The position numbers and the translations under genes were made by a program. The notes under the pieces were generated by a model. That model worked only from the letters and a program-made list of their open reading frames with translations. It had not been told where the DNA came from and searched no databases. DNA of 64,000 nt from an uncultured Sulfuricurvum sp. (GTDB lineage: Bacteria; Campylobacterota; Campylobacteria; Campylobacterales; Sulfurimonadaceae): assembly GCF_937936435.1 (NCBI RefSeq), contig NZ_CALDDG010000027.1:1-64000 (forward strand), in the 5' to 3' direction. Positions 39,893 through 48,640 of the stretch are shown here, one piece after another (within the stretch, counting starts at the first letter, position 1; every line of letters starts with the position of its first letter).

Positions 39893-40662
39893 TCGCTTTG
39901 TCCGTCGGCCTTAAATAAACTTCCTCCGCGATGCTCCCCGTCTATCAAAAAGCTTTTGGCATCACTGAGATCAAAGCCGCTTGCTAAAAACATCGCACCA
40001 CCGCGTTTAAGGAGAAAATCGGCCGCTTTAAGTTTGGTCACAATACCGCCTGTCGCAAAATTGTGGTTCGGCGAAACCTGCATGGAGAGCTCATCGACAG
40101 AAATTGATTCAATACGTGCACGTACTTTTGCATCATTGTAGGTACGCGGATCTTTGTCATAATAGGCATCAATATCGGAAAGAATCACTAATAAATCTGC
40201 TCCGAAGTGGTATGCCGCATAGGCAGAGAGCTGATCATTATCACCTAAAACCAACTCTTCCGTCGCCGTAGCATCATTTTCGTTAATAATAGGAACTACA
40301 TTGTGTTTCAATAGTGTTTCTATCGTATCTTTTGCTTTTTGGGACTGTTCAATCGTATTAAAATTGGCAGCCGTCACTAAAACCTGCGAAGGGAGAATAC
40401 CATGTGCTTCAAACATCTTTCGGTATTTGTTCATCAAAATCGGCTGACCGATGGATGCCAGAGCCTGTTTATTGGCCAATACTTTTTTATCCAGTTTTAA
40501 CTGCGTATATCCTGCAGCAACAGCGCCCGAAGAGACCAAGATCACCTCATATCGTTCTTTTAGCTCGGCAATCAAATCAACTAGATTTTGCATCCGTTCT
40601 TTAGCTATTTGATTTTGTTCGCTTAAAACCGCACTACCGACTTTTACGACGATCCGTTTCAT
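39889..40662 (-). CDS. proB: Glutamate 5-kinase without PUA domain
   Basis: 257 aa. Amino-acid kinase fold: MKRIVVKVGSAVLSEQN, VSSGAVAAGYTQL, IINENDATATEELVLGDNDQLSA, and GTGGIVTKLKAA-type block (ATGGIVTKLKAADFL). It phosphorylates glutamate in proline synthesis. The C-terminal PUA domain of longer enzymes is absent, as in several Campylobacterota. It overlaps fmt and obgE by 4 bases each. Confidence 0.94.
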   Translation of the reverse strand: MKRIVVKVGSAVLSEQNQIAKERMQNLVDLIAELKERYEVILVSSGAVAAGYTQLKLDKKVLANKQALASIGQPILMNKYRKMFEAHGILPSQVLVTAANFNTIEQSQKAKDTIETLLKHNVVPIINENDATATEELVLGDNDQLSAYAAYHFGADLLVILSDIDAYYDKDPRTYNDAKVRARIESISVDELSMQVSPNHNFATGGIVTKLKAADFLLKRGGAMFLASGFDLSDAKSFLIDGEHRGGSLFKADGQSE

Positions 40663-41756
40663 GCCCGCTCCGTGACAACCATATGATAAAGTGCATACGT
40701 CAAAGGTTTGATATTGAGATTGATAGCTGAAGAGATAGGAGCGATAAACGCCGGTTTCGTGTTGTCATAGAACGCTTTTTCAAAACTCTCCTGCTCATAG
40801 ACCGGATACTCTTCGCTAAATGCAAAACGGCTTTTTTTCACCGCTTCCACGTTAAGCAGTTTTAAGAACTGCTCTGTTTTTTCTACCGCTTCTTCAGGAG
40901 TCATCGCATCGGCACGTGTCAGCGCAATCGCGTAATTACGTTCCGCCAGTAAAGGCGAAAAGTTTTGCAGCTCTTTTTTCAGCGTCTCGTATTGATATTC
41001 GAGTTCATGATACGATGCCAGATCGATCATAAACAAAAGCGTTTTGGTACGTTCGATATGACGCAAAAATTTGAGCCCTAGCCCTTTTCCCTCGGATGCT
41101 CCGCCGATAATCCCCGGGATATCCGCCATGATATACGAATCGAACTCGCCGATATTGATCTGCCCTAGTTTCGGCGTCAAAGTCGTAAATTCGTAGTTTG
41201 CCACTTCGGGACGGGCATTGGAGACGGTAGAGATTAATGTGGATTTACCGACATTCGGAAATCCTACAAGACCGACATCCGCGATCAACTTCAGATCGAG
41301 CCGAACGACACGTTCGATTCCCGGTTCGCCGGGTTGTGCATACATCGGTTTTTGATTCGTTGAAGACTTAAAATGGACATTTCCAAGACCACCGCGTCCC
41401 CCCTGTAAAAAAAGGACCTCTTTTCCGTCTTCCAACAAATCTAACAACACTTCGCCGGTTTCGACATCCACTACCTGCGTTCCCGGAGGGACAATGACGA
41501 CCAGACGTTTACCTGCTTTTCCTGCCATATTTGATCCCATGCCGGGCTGTCCCTTATCGGCTTTGAGATTTTTGTTTCCCTGGAAATGAGCCAAGGTATG
41601 GGTATTATTATCTACTTTAAAATAGACATCTCCCCCTTTACCGCCGTCACCGCCGTTCGGTCCGCCTTGAAGAACGTATTTTTCCCGTCTGAAGGCAACA
41701 CATCCTGCTCCCCCTTTTCCGGATGAGACGGTAATTTCTACACTATCACTAAACAT
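40659..41756 (-). CDS. obgE: GTPase Obg
   Basis: 365 aa. N-terminal glycine-rich Obg fold (FRREKYVLQGGPNGGDGGKGGDVYF, GGRGGLGNVHFK), then the G domain with GFPNVGKSTLIS (G1), DIPGIIGGASEGKGLG (G3) and ALTRADA (G4; usual NKxD is TRAD here). It acts in ribosome assembly and stress control. Downstream proB, fmt, birA, parA follow in the same direction. Confidence 0.96.
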   Translation of the reverse strand: MFSDSVEITVSSGKGGAGCVAFRREKYVLQGGPNGGDGGKGGDVYFKVDNNTHTLAHFQGNKNLKADKGQPGMGSNMAGKAGKRLVVIVPPGTQVVDVETGEVLLDLLEDGKEVLFLQGGRGGLGNVHFKSSTNQKPMYAQPGEPGIERVVRLDLKLIADVGLVGFPNVGKSTLISTVSNARPEVANYEFTTLTPKLGQINIGEFDSYIMADIPGIIGGASEGKGLGLKFLRHIERTKTLLFMIDLASYHELEYQYETLKKELQNFSPLLAERNYAIALTRADAMTPEEAVEKTEQFLKLLNVEAVKKSRFAFSEEYPVYEQESFEKAFYDNTKPAFIAPISSAINLNIKPLTYALYHMVVTERA

Positions 41757-41873
41757 GGATGTCCTTCACATTGTTTTGACAATCAGCCTCGAAACGAGAC
41801 GACTATTATTTGCTTAACACTATACTTTATCGTTCAAAGTACACGATTAAAAAGATAATTTTGGATATTGGTT

Positions 41874-41894
41874 AAAATCGGGCGAAAGCCCGAT
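41874..41894 (-). terminator. Rho-independent terminator after rpmA
   Basis: On the minus strand ATCGGGC-TTTC-GCCCGAT forms a 7-bp GC-rich stem, then TTTTAA. It lies 12 bases past the rpmA stop, separating rplU-rpmA from obgE. Confidence 0.85.
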
Positions 41895-41905
41895 GGAAAT
41901 GAAAA

Positions 41906-42163
41906 TTAAGCGGCAGGGATGATAGAGACTTGTTTGCGTTTTTTGTCTTTGCGTTCGAACGCAACGACACCGTCAACCAAAGCATACAAAGTATGGTCTT
42001 TACCCATTCCCATGTTTTTACCCGGGTGAACTTTTGTTCCGCGTTGACGGATAACAATGTTACCCGCTCTTACGAATTCACCACCGTATTTTTTGACACC
42101 GAGTCTGCGTCCCGCTGAGTCCCGGTTATTCTGTGTACTACCCTGACCTTTCTTATGAGCCAT
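41906..42163 (-). CDS. rpmA: 50S ribosomal protein L27
   Basis: 85 aa. Starts MAHKKGQGSTQNNRDSAGRRLGVKKYGGEFVRAGNIVIRQRGTKVHPG, the L27 signature. The mature start is already at the conserved Ala-His, with no propeptide. It follows rplU by 30 bases and is followed by a terminator. Confidence 0.98.
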   Translation of the reverse strand: MAHKKGQGSTQNNRDSAGRRLGVKKYGGEFVRAGNIVIRQRGTKVHPGKNMGMGKDHTLYALVDGVVAFERKDKKRKQVSIIPAA

Positions 42164-42193
42164 GTTATTCTCCTACTCTTATTTTATATGAAC

Positions 42194-42502
42194 TTACGCA
42201 GCGATCTTAACGATACGAACACGCGTATGGTCTCTTCTGAAACCACGTTTCAATTTACTGTCTTTACGGCGACGTTTTTTGTAGATCACGACTTTACGGT
42301 CACGACCTTCATTGATAACTTCAGCAGTAACAACAGCACCCTCTACAAATGGAGTACCGGTTTTAAGTTCACCGTTATTCACGGCAAGAACTTCTTTGAT
42401 TTCGACGGTAGTTTTAGGATCAAGTCCCATTTTATCGAACAAAAGGATATCGCCCTCTTGAACTTTATACTGTTTTCCGCCGTTTTTGATAATTGCGTAC
42501 AT
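42194..42502 (-). CDS. rplU: 50S ribosomal protein L21
   Basis: 102 aa. Starts MYAIIKNGGKQYKVQEGDILLFDKM and ends with KRRRKDSKLKRGFRRDHTRVRIVKI, the L21 family end. First gene of rplU-rpmA; a TATAAT promoter lies 38 bases upstream. Confidence 0.98.
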   Translation of the reverse strand: MYAIIKNGGKQYKVQEGDILLFDKMGLDPKTTVEIKEVLAVNNGELKTGTPFVEGAVVTAEVINEGRDRKVVIYKKRRRKDSKLKRGFRRDHTRVRIVKIAA

Positions 42503-42539
42503 TAGCGTTCCTTACTTACAAGTCTACAAAAAGTGGCGA

Positions 42540-42545
42540 ATTATA
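42540..42545 (-). promoter_or_regulatory. -10 box of rplU-rpmA
   Basis: TATAAT on the minus strand in the context TTGGCTATAATTCG, 38 bases before the rplU start. No clear -35 is seen. Confidence 0.65.
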
Positions 42546-42563
42546 GCCAACGTTTATTTAAGC

Positions 42564-42935
42564 TTAAATTAAAGCGATTGCATCGATCTCGACAAGAGCA
42601 TTTTTCGGTAACGTTTTAACCGCTACCGTCGAGCGTGAAGGTTTATGTGTACCGAAAGCTTCGGCATACAATTCGTTGACAGCCGCAAAATCGTTCATGT
42701 CCGCCAAAAAAATCGTCGTTTTAAGCACTTGCCCCAATGAACTGCCTGATGCTTCCAAAACTGCTTTTAAATTGGCCAAAACCTGAATACACTGTTCTTT
42801 AACATCTCCATCAACCATTTCTCCACTCGGTTTGAGGGCAATCTGCCCTGATGTAAATACCATACCGTTAGCAACCGTGGCTTGCGAATAAGGACCGATT
42901 GCGGCAGGGGCGTTTGGAGTTTGTACAATTGTCAT
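42564..42935 (-). CDS. ridA: RidA family enamine/imine deaminase
   Basis: 123 aa. IGPYSQATVANGMVFTSGQIAL, VLANLKAVLEASGSSLGQVLKTTIFLADMNDFAAVNELY and KPSRSTVAVKTLPKNALVEIDAIA are RidA hallmarks; the active-site Arg is in RSTVAVK. It removes reactive 2-aminoacrylate. The start at 42935 (MTIVQT) is set by AAGGAAATATT upstream; a longer frame to 42971 would overlap the next gene without a ribosome binding site. Confidence 0.95.
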   Translation of the reverse strand: MTIVQTPNAPAAIGPYSQATVANGMVFTSGQIALKPSGEMVDGDVKEQCIQVLANLKAVLEASGSSLGQVLKTTIFLADMNDFAAVNELYAEAFGTHKPSRSTVAVKTLPKNALVEIDAIALI

Positions 42936-42945
42936 AATATTTCCT

Positions 42946-43341
42946 TTATTTTTTATATCTTTGCAGCGCATCGTCTAGAATCGATTGATAATCTTCTACC
43001 GGCCAATATCCCGGAATAGAATAGATCACTTTTCCGTTACCGTCGAGAAAATAGTTCATCGGAACCATCGGGGCACTCAAAGTTTTCGGATAAACACTCT
43101 TGTCGCGTGTTACATGCACAGCTACAAATTTTGAATTTAACCGCGAAATTACGCTTTCATCTTGAAGAGTCGTCGCCTCAAACTTGCGGCACCAGCGGCA
43201 TTGCTCGCTCGTGATAAGAACCAATAACGGCTTAGACTCTTTTTTTGCTTTTGCCTGTGCCTGATCAAACGTATCGTTCCAAGCGATTTCCGCACCAAAA
43301 AGATGAGCCGTTAAAAATGCCATAAGTACTATTTTTTTCAT
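42946..43341 (-). CDS. Periplasmic thioredoxin-like protein
   Basis: 131 aa. Signal peptide MKKIVLMAFLTAHLFGAE; thioredoxin fold with redox motif CRWC at residues ~49-52 (TSEQCRWCRKFEATTL), then VAVHVTRDKSVYPKTL and the cis-Pro region APMVPMNYFLDGNG. Resembles DUF255/SoxW-like secreted thioredoxins. The substrate is unknown. It lies 25 bases from dapE and 10 from ridA in the same direction. Confidence 0.88.
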   Translation of the reverse strand: MKKIVLMAFLTAHLFGAEIAWNDTFDQAQAKAKKESKPLLVLITSEQCRWCRKFEATTLQDESVISRLNSKFVAVHVTRDKSVYPKTLSAPMVPMNYFLDGNGKVIYSIPGYWPVEDYQSILDDALQRYKK

Positions 43342-43366
43342 TGTTTGGCCTTTTAAAAAAATAATT

Positions 43367-44464
43367 TTACCTAAAATTATCGATCAACTTTGTAAAAACA
43401 CTATAAAGATTTTTGACTTCTTCAATCGATGTCCGTTCATTCGGAGCATGTATCGTATCGTTGATAACACCGAACTCGATTACATCTATCCCGTATGCAG
43501 CGATAAAGCGGGCATCGGATGTCCCTCCGGCCGTAGAGTTTTTTGGTCTGATCCCGCATACTGTCTCAATTGCACCGGATAATGTCCGTACGATCGGCGT
43601 ATCGGCATCAGTCACAAACGGCTCAGCCGATTGGTCCAGTTTGAGCGAATAATTCAAGCCTCTCAAATGCTCGGACATAAATATTTCGATCGAGTCTTTA
43701 TTCGTACGGGTCGAATTACGGACGTTAAACATCATTTTCAGTTTCCCCGGTGAGACATTGGTTGTTTCGATACCGGCACGGATATCGGTAATTACCACCT
43801 GACTCGGAGCGAAATACGCGTCCCCTTCGTCCAAGAAAGCACCCGCGATACGGGAGAGTAGAGGAGCGATTTGATGGACGGGGTTGAGTGCTTTCTCCGG
43901 ATAAGCGGCATGTCCCTGTTTCCCCATAATTTCAATAACCCCGTTGATCGATCCCCGCCGTCCGACTTTGATGGCATCTCCGAAAACCTTTTCACATGTC
44001 GGCTCTGCCACCAATACGGCATCCGGGAGTAACTGATATTCTTTAAGATATTTTAGAACTTCGACCGTTCCGAATTTCGCCGGTCCTTCTTCATCCGAAG
44101 TCAATAGAATCGACAAGATCCCCTGATGCTCTCGCGCGTCTTTCAGAGCTTGCGTAAATGCCGCGACACCGCTTTTCATATCCTGTGCACCGCGGGCATA
44201 GATATAACCCTCTTTTTCAGTCGCTGTAAACGGATCGCTCTCCCACCCTTCCCCTGCGGGGACGACATCGACGTGACCTGCGAAACACAAATGGGGCCCT
44301 TCGGAAAAATGACGATAGGCAAAAAAATTTTTTACCCCTTCCCGATCGATTCGAACCGTCGTAAAACCGGTTAAATAAGTTTCCAGAAAATCGAATATCC
44401 CTCCATCTTCGGGGGTGACGCTCGGAGACTCCAAAAACTTTTTAAATAATTCAATAACTTCCAA
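43367..44464 (-). CDS. dapE: Succinyl-diaminopimelate desuccinylase
   Basis: 365 aa. M20 metallopeptidase motifs: FAGHVDVVPAGEGW, ARGAQDMKSGVAAFTQAL, SDEEGPAKFGT, a dimerisation lid domain, and GGTSDARFIAAYG with EFGVINDTIHAPNE. It makes LL-diaminopimelate for lysine and peptidoglycan synthesis. It adjoins the MutS7 gene (2 bases apart). Confidence 0.95.
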   Translation of the reverse strand: MEVIELFKKFLESPSVTPEDGGIFDFLETYLTGFTTVRIDREGVKNFFAYRHFSEGPHLCFAGHVDVVPAGEGWESDPFTATEKEGYIYARGAQDMKSGVAAFTQALKDAREHQGILSILLTSDEEGPAKFGTVEVLKYLKEYQLLPDAVLVAEPTCEKVFGDAIKVGRRGSINGVIEIMGKQGHAAYPEKALNPVHQIAPLLSRIAGAFLDEGDAYFAPSQVVITDIRAGIETTNVSPGKLKMMFNVRNSTRTNKDSIEIFMSEHLRGLNYSLKLDQSAEPFVTDADTPIVRTLSGAIETVCGIRPKNSTAGGTSDARFIAAYGIDVIEFGVINDTIHAPNERTSIEEVKNLYSVFTKLIDNFR

Positions 44465-44466
44465 GT

Positions 44467-46491
44467 CTAATCCTCTTTTAACTGCGTCTCATATTCCAGA
44501 CGCAAACCTTGCGGCGTCATTATAAAACCTCTGAGTTGTATTTTGCCTTCAGAAATCTGCCGAGAGTGGGTCTCACATAACGGAATAAGATGATGATGCT
44601 CTTTCGAAGTGATGGCGTGTCGGTTGTTTCGTATCAATGTTCCGCATACGACACATTCACAGGCGACAATATCGCGGTAGCGTTTAATATACTCTTTTTG
44701 ATGACCGAGTTCGAGTACGTCATACTCTTTTGCCAAGTTCTCACGCAAACGCTTCGCATTTTCCAAAAAGCGCGAACTCATATGGAGCGACTCGGCAAAT
44801 TCCAATCCGTAGACACTGCTCCCCCTGCCTGGTTTCAGCAAACGGTCATAAATCAACCGATCACTATTCTCGTCGTATCGGACACTGAGATGCAGACTCA
44901 CGACCGGACGAAGTTTACTCAACTCCGTAATCATGGAAAGCTGATGCAGATGGGTGGTCATCAAAAACAAGGCCCCTTTCTGCGAGAGTTCCATGATCGT
45001 ACTCGCCACAATCGATACGGCAGAGAGGGTCTCCGTACCGTGACTGATCTCATCGCCGATAATCAAAGATTTGGCGGTTGCACGATTAAAAATAGCATTG
45101 AGTTCCAACATCTCAACACCGAATGTCGATAAAGATTTGGCCACGTTATCACGAGATTGGATACGGGTGTACACTCCGTCAAATAATGAAAATTTCATCC
45201 CTTTTGCCGGAACAAAAAAACCGGCCTGCGCCAGTGTCACAGCGATACCGATACTTTTCATCAACGATGACTTCCCGCTAGAATTGATACCGTATAGCAA
45301 TACTCCGCGGATATTTTCTCCGTCATGCACCCTCGAATCCAGCATCACCGTCGTCGGGTACGGCAGATCAAGATAGTCACGGTCCCCCATAACAATATCA
45401 TTGGGAACATAGGCGAGTCCCTGTGTCTCAACTAAAAGGTGGCGCAACCCCATCATCTGCAAAAAGTTTTGACCGGTTGTCGACACTATCATAGGACGGC
45501 ATAAAGCGAATTTTTGTGCGTTCAATGCAGATGCTACAGCCACATCGATTTGTCCGATCCAATCGATAATTTCACGGACAAAGGCTCCTTGTTCTTTGAT
45601 CCACCCAAAGTTTTGCCCATTGTTGATCAGCTCTTTCTTCCAATCGCTTAATAGAGTATTGAAAGTTAAAACGTTAAAAATCCGATGACGTTGGAGGAAA
45701 CTTTGTATCTCAATCGCCGAATCAAGCGCATACAGAAAATGCTCGGCGTCTTTCTGATTACGATTTTGAAGTTCCCACCAATACAATTCAAAATCGCCGA
45801 TTAGACGTAACTGTCCCAGCAACCAAGATGCATGGGGAGAAAGCGCTTCAATCCAATCATAGCGGCGATTTAATTCCTGCAAATCTTTAATTGGCAAAAA
45901 CAGACGGAATCGCCCTGCTCTTTTACCCATCGGGGTAACCATATTTAAGAACAGTTTTGCAATACTGGGATTTCTTTCGTCTACGCTCATTATTTCGAGC
46001 TGTTCAAGCGCATTGTTTCCCAATTCCATGAAATTTTCGACATCCAACACCGTTGGCAAAGCATAAATGTTCGCTTCATCCCGTCGCATCGTAGTAGCTA
46101 ATAACGCCAATGCCTGCGCGCTCAGCGGTCTGAATTCCAAGCACAGATGCTCGATCGGTGTCAAAAGCGAATGGAGATCAAAGGTCTCTTTAAAAAGCAG
46201 ATTTAGCTGGACAGCATCGAAAACTCTCTCATCATAACGATACTCGTACATCGAAAAATTATCGGCTATCTCATCAAAAACCGAACGGGAGGATGCACCG
46301 ATTACCAACTGACGGCTTCCCGTTACGAACAATAAATGGAGGAGCTTGTCGATAGCACTGTAAGGATGGGATTTATCCGATTGTATTTCACAAAGCCATC
46401 CGCGTAAACCATATGGTTCCATCATAGCCAAACCGATAGAGTACATATTGTCTTGAAAATCGATAAAAATAGCTGCTTGAGATTTTTGCAT
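44467..46491 (-). CDS. MutS7-type MutS protein with C-terminal HNH motif
   Basis: 674 aa. The C-terminal half is a MutS core/ATPase: Walker A GINSSGKSSLMKS at residues ~399-411, DEISHGTETLS for Walker B, and TTHLHQL for the H-loop. The last ~65 residues have an HNH-like zinc motif (CVVCGTL, then EHHHLIPLCETH), the feature of MutS7 proteins known from Campylobacterota, octocoral mitochondria and some giant viruses. The N-terminal mismatch-recognition domain of MutS1, with its FxE, is not evident. It probably senses DNA damage or mismatch and may cut DNA itself, fitting the lack of a MutL partner in this lineage. Assignment is strong; function is inferred. Confidence 0.88.
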   Translation of the reverse strand: MQKSQAAIFIDFQDNMYSIGLAMMEPYGLRGWLCEIQSDKSHPYSAIDKLLHLLFVTGSRQLVIGASSRSVFDEIADNFSMYEYRYDERVFDAVQLNLLFKETFDLHSLLTPIEHLCLEFRPLSAQALALLATTMRRDEANIYALPTVLDVENFMELGNNALEQLEIMSVDERNPSIAKLFLNMVTPMGKRAGRFRLFLPIKDLQELNRRYDWIEALSPHASWLLGQLRLIGDFELYWWELQNRNQKDAEHFLYALDSAIEIQSFLQRHRIFNVLTFNTLLSDWKKELINNGQNFGWIKEQGAFVREIIDWIGQIDVAVASALNAQKFALCRPMIVSTTGQNFLQMMGLRHLLVETQGLAYVPNDIVMGDRDYLDLPYPTTVMLDSRVHDGENIRGVLLYGINSSGKSSLMKSIGIAVTLAQAGFFVPAKGMKFSLFDGVYTRIQSRDNVAKSLSTFGVEMLELNAIFNRATAKSLIIGDEISHGTETLSAVSIVASTIMELSQKGALFLMTTHLHQLSMITELSKLRPVVSLHLSVRYDENSDRLIYDRLLKPGRGSSVYGLEFAESLHMSSRFLENAKRLRENLAKEYDVLELGHQKEYIKRYRDIVACECVVCGTLIRNNRHAITSKEHHHLIPLCETHSRQISEGKIQLRGFIMTPQGLRLEYETQLKED

Positions 46492-46589
46492 TGGTTCGTT
46501 ACCGTCTACTTTGAAAGTTCTTCTCTGAATTATACTTGCAGAGATAGAAATCGGTTCTTATTTAACTTTTATTTTAGTAATAATCAAGT

Positions 46590-46595
46590 TATAAT
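46590..46595 (+). promoter_or_regulatory. -10 box of the PAS-domain gene
   Basis: TATAAT in a very AT-rich region, 40 bases before the ATG at 46636. The 144-base gap 46492-46635 also contains the start region of the mutS7 gene. Confidence 0.5.
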
Positions 46596-46635
46596 CACAA
46601 ACTTATACTAAAATCTAAGTTTAGGATCTATTTTT

Positions 46636-47049
46636 ATGAAGCGCCCCACTCCTGTAAACGAAGAAGTTTTATTCGACGGACGAAGTCTAATCTCCGAAAC
46701 CGATACAAAAGGGATCATTACCTACGTCAACCGCAAATTTACGGAGATGACCGGTTATACTGCTCTTGAGGCGGTTGGCCAACCTCACAGTCTCTTGCGT
46801 CACCCCGATATGCCGAAAGCCGGCTTCGAACAAATGTGGAAAGTGATTCAAAGCGGAAAAATTTGGGAAGGATATGTCAAAAATCTCCGCAAAGACGGAA
46901 AATTTTATTGGGTTGTCGTTCATATCGTTCCCAAGCTTGACGAAGAAGGCAATATCATCGGTTATATCGCATCGCGTAAAATGCCGGATAGAAACAGATT
47001 AAAAATTGTCGAGCAACAATATAAAGAGCTTTTGGATCAAGAGCATTAA
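46636..47049 (+). CDS. Stand-alone PAS-domain protein
   Basis: 137 aa, essentially one PAS domain with PAC: SETDTKGIITYVNRKFTEMTGYTALEAVGQPHSLLRHPDMPKAGFEQMW and GYVKNLRKDGKFYWVVVHIVPKLDEEGNIIGY. The HPDMPKAGF block resembles aerotaxis (Aer/CetB-like) PAS domains that bind FAD. No output domain follows, so it may signal through a separate receptor as CetB does with CetA in Campylobacter. The 3' end overlaps the convergent MATE gene by 4 bases. Confidence 0.88.
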   Translation: MKRPTPVNEEVLFDGRSLISETDTKGIITYVNRKFTEMTGYTALEAVGQPHSLLRHPDMPKAGFEQMWKVIQSGKIWEGYVKNLRKDGKFYWVVVHIVPKLDEEGNIIGYIASRKMPDRNRLKIVEQQYKELLDQEH

Positions 47050-48350
47050 ACCTTTATTCCCAACCACTTTCTTTGGCGGAAAACCCGCCAGAACCACCAC
47101 CCTTTAATAAAGGTTTCCACGGTCATCGCGATATAAACTCCTAAAATTCCTCCTCCCATAACCATCACAAGGTACGATGGAACAATCCGGAATACCCATA
47201 ATGACCCGATAGAAATCTGCATACTGAGTTTTGTAGCTCCAGCCCCCCTGAACGCACCGCTTAAGACAAATGTCAGAGCCAATGGAACCTGTGCGATCCC
47301 TACCAGCCGCAAATACATTGCAGCTTGTTCCGTCGTCGCCGTATCGTCTGTAAAAAAGTGGATCAGATATTCAGGAAACAATAACAAAACAATCCCGACA
47401 CTTCCCATAAACATCATGGCAATCTTTGCACTTAGAATCACTGATTCATACGCATAATCCAACTGTCGCGAACCGATATACTGTCCGGCCAATACCATTG
47501 CCGCCACCGAAAATCCGAACCCCGGCATAAAGGCCAAAGCTTCTATCCGCAAACCGATCTGATATCCGGCTAATGCATGGGTTCCGTACGAGGTGATCAT
47601 CATGACAAATAGCAAAAAGGAGCTGACACCCACAACCCGCTCAACCGCGGCAGGAAAACCGATCGTGAGCATCTTGATCGCTTCGCCGATTCTTACAATC
47701 GGATAAATATTCAAAACGCCCCCTTTACGGATCAATATCCATCCATAAATAAATACATTGAACCCGTACGCACAGACCGTAGCCAATGCGGCCCCTTCGA
47801 CTCCCATCGCACTGAATCCGCCGTGACCGAAAATAAAAAGATAATTCAGGGATGCATTCAACACGGAAGAAAGGATTTTTATAAAGAGGGATGAGCGTGT
47901 ATCTCCGGCAGCGGACAAGGCATTATACGCCAGGGTATCCAGAAAAATCAGGACCATTCCCATAGAAAGGATTTGAAAATATCCGTTTCCGAGAATAATG
48001 ACATCCGGCCCCGATCCCATCCATTTGAACAAGTCCGCAGAGAACCACCATCCAAGAATTCCGGCAAAAATCCCACCTATCAAAGCAATCCAAACGCCAA
48101 CAAACACAACGGCTGATGCACGGTTTTTTCGTCCGCTTCCGATATAACGGGATATCAATGCACTCGAACCGACGGCATACACCGTCATGACAGCCTGAAT
48201 AACCATCATAAATTGCATCGTCAACCCTACCGCCGCCAGCGCGGCAACCCCCAGAGAACCGACCATAAGCATATCAATCAGTATTTGAATAATGTCGAGC
48301 AAATGTTTAAGGGCGGCAGGGATTGCCAAACGCAAAACACGTTCATTCAT
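47046..48350 (-). CDS. MATE family efflux transporter
   Basis: 434 aa, 12 predicted membrane helices in two six-helix halves. RLAIPAALKHLLDIIQILIDMLMVG, LAAVGLTMQ near the start, and GFGFSVAAMVLAGQYIGSRQ in the second half are MATE-typical. It exports cationic drugs or metabolites in exchange for Na+ or H+; the substrate is unknown. It is followed upstream by a 92-aa gene and an MFS transporter on the same strand. Confidence 0.93.
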   Translation of the reverse strand: MNERVLRLAIPAALKHLLDIIQILIDMLMVGSLGVAALAAVGLTMQFMMVIQAVMTVYAVGSSALISRYIGSGRKNRASAVVFVGVWIALIGGIFAGILGWWFSADLFKWMGSGPDVIILGNGYFQILSMGMVLIFLDTLAYNALSAAGDTRSSLFIKILSSVLNASLNYLFIFGHGGFSAMGVEGAALATVCAYGFNVFIYGWILIRKGGVLNIYPIVRIGEAIKMLTIGFPAAVERVVGVSSFLLFVMMITSYGTHALAGYQIGLRIEALAFMPGFGFSVAAMVLAGQYIGSRQLDYAYESVILSAKIAMMFMGSVGIVLLLFPEYLIHFFTDDTATTEQAAMYLRLVGIAQVPLALTFVLSGAFRGAGATKLSMQISIGSLWVFRIVPSYLVMVMGGGILGVYIAMTVETFIKGWWFWRVFRQRKWLGIKV

Positions 48351-48361
48351 AGTTGAGCGGC

Positions 48362-48640
48362 TCAGGAGTGAAACCTTGCAGATATTTCCCGTATCGCTTC
48401 AAATAAAGCTTCTTTCGTCTCATATCGTAATTCGATACGATTTAGCGGAACCTCGCCTATCGGGTCCGTATCGCACACCAGAAGATAAGCTTCAATATGA
48501 ATTACATCGGCTTTCATCTCAGCCCACTCCAATGATACCGATGCGGACTCTCCTCCGGCACTAATCAAAACCGCAGGATATATGCGGGTTATCTTAGACA
48601 AATCAATTTGCCGATCGCCGCTTTGATACATAGTATTCAT
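48362..48640 (-). CDS. Small protein of unknown function (92 aa)
   Basis: Soluble, with beta-strands (RIYPAVLISAGGESASVSLEWAEM, VIHIEAYLLVCDTDPIGEVPLNRIELRYETKEALFEAI). No family recognised. The start overlaps the MFS gene by 4 bases (ATGA-type), so it is translationally coupled to it, and the MATE gene follows after 11 bases. It may be a cytosolic partner of the transporter, which is a context inference only. Confidence 0.65.
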   Translation of the reverse strand: MNTMYQSGDRQIDLSKITRIYPAVLISAGGESASVSLEWAEMKADVIHIEAYLLVCDTDPIGEVPLNRIELRYETKEALFEAIREISARFHS

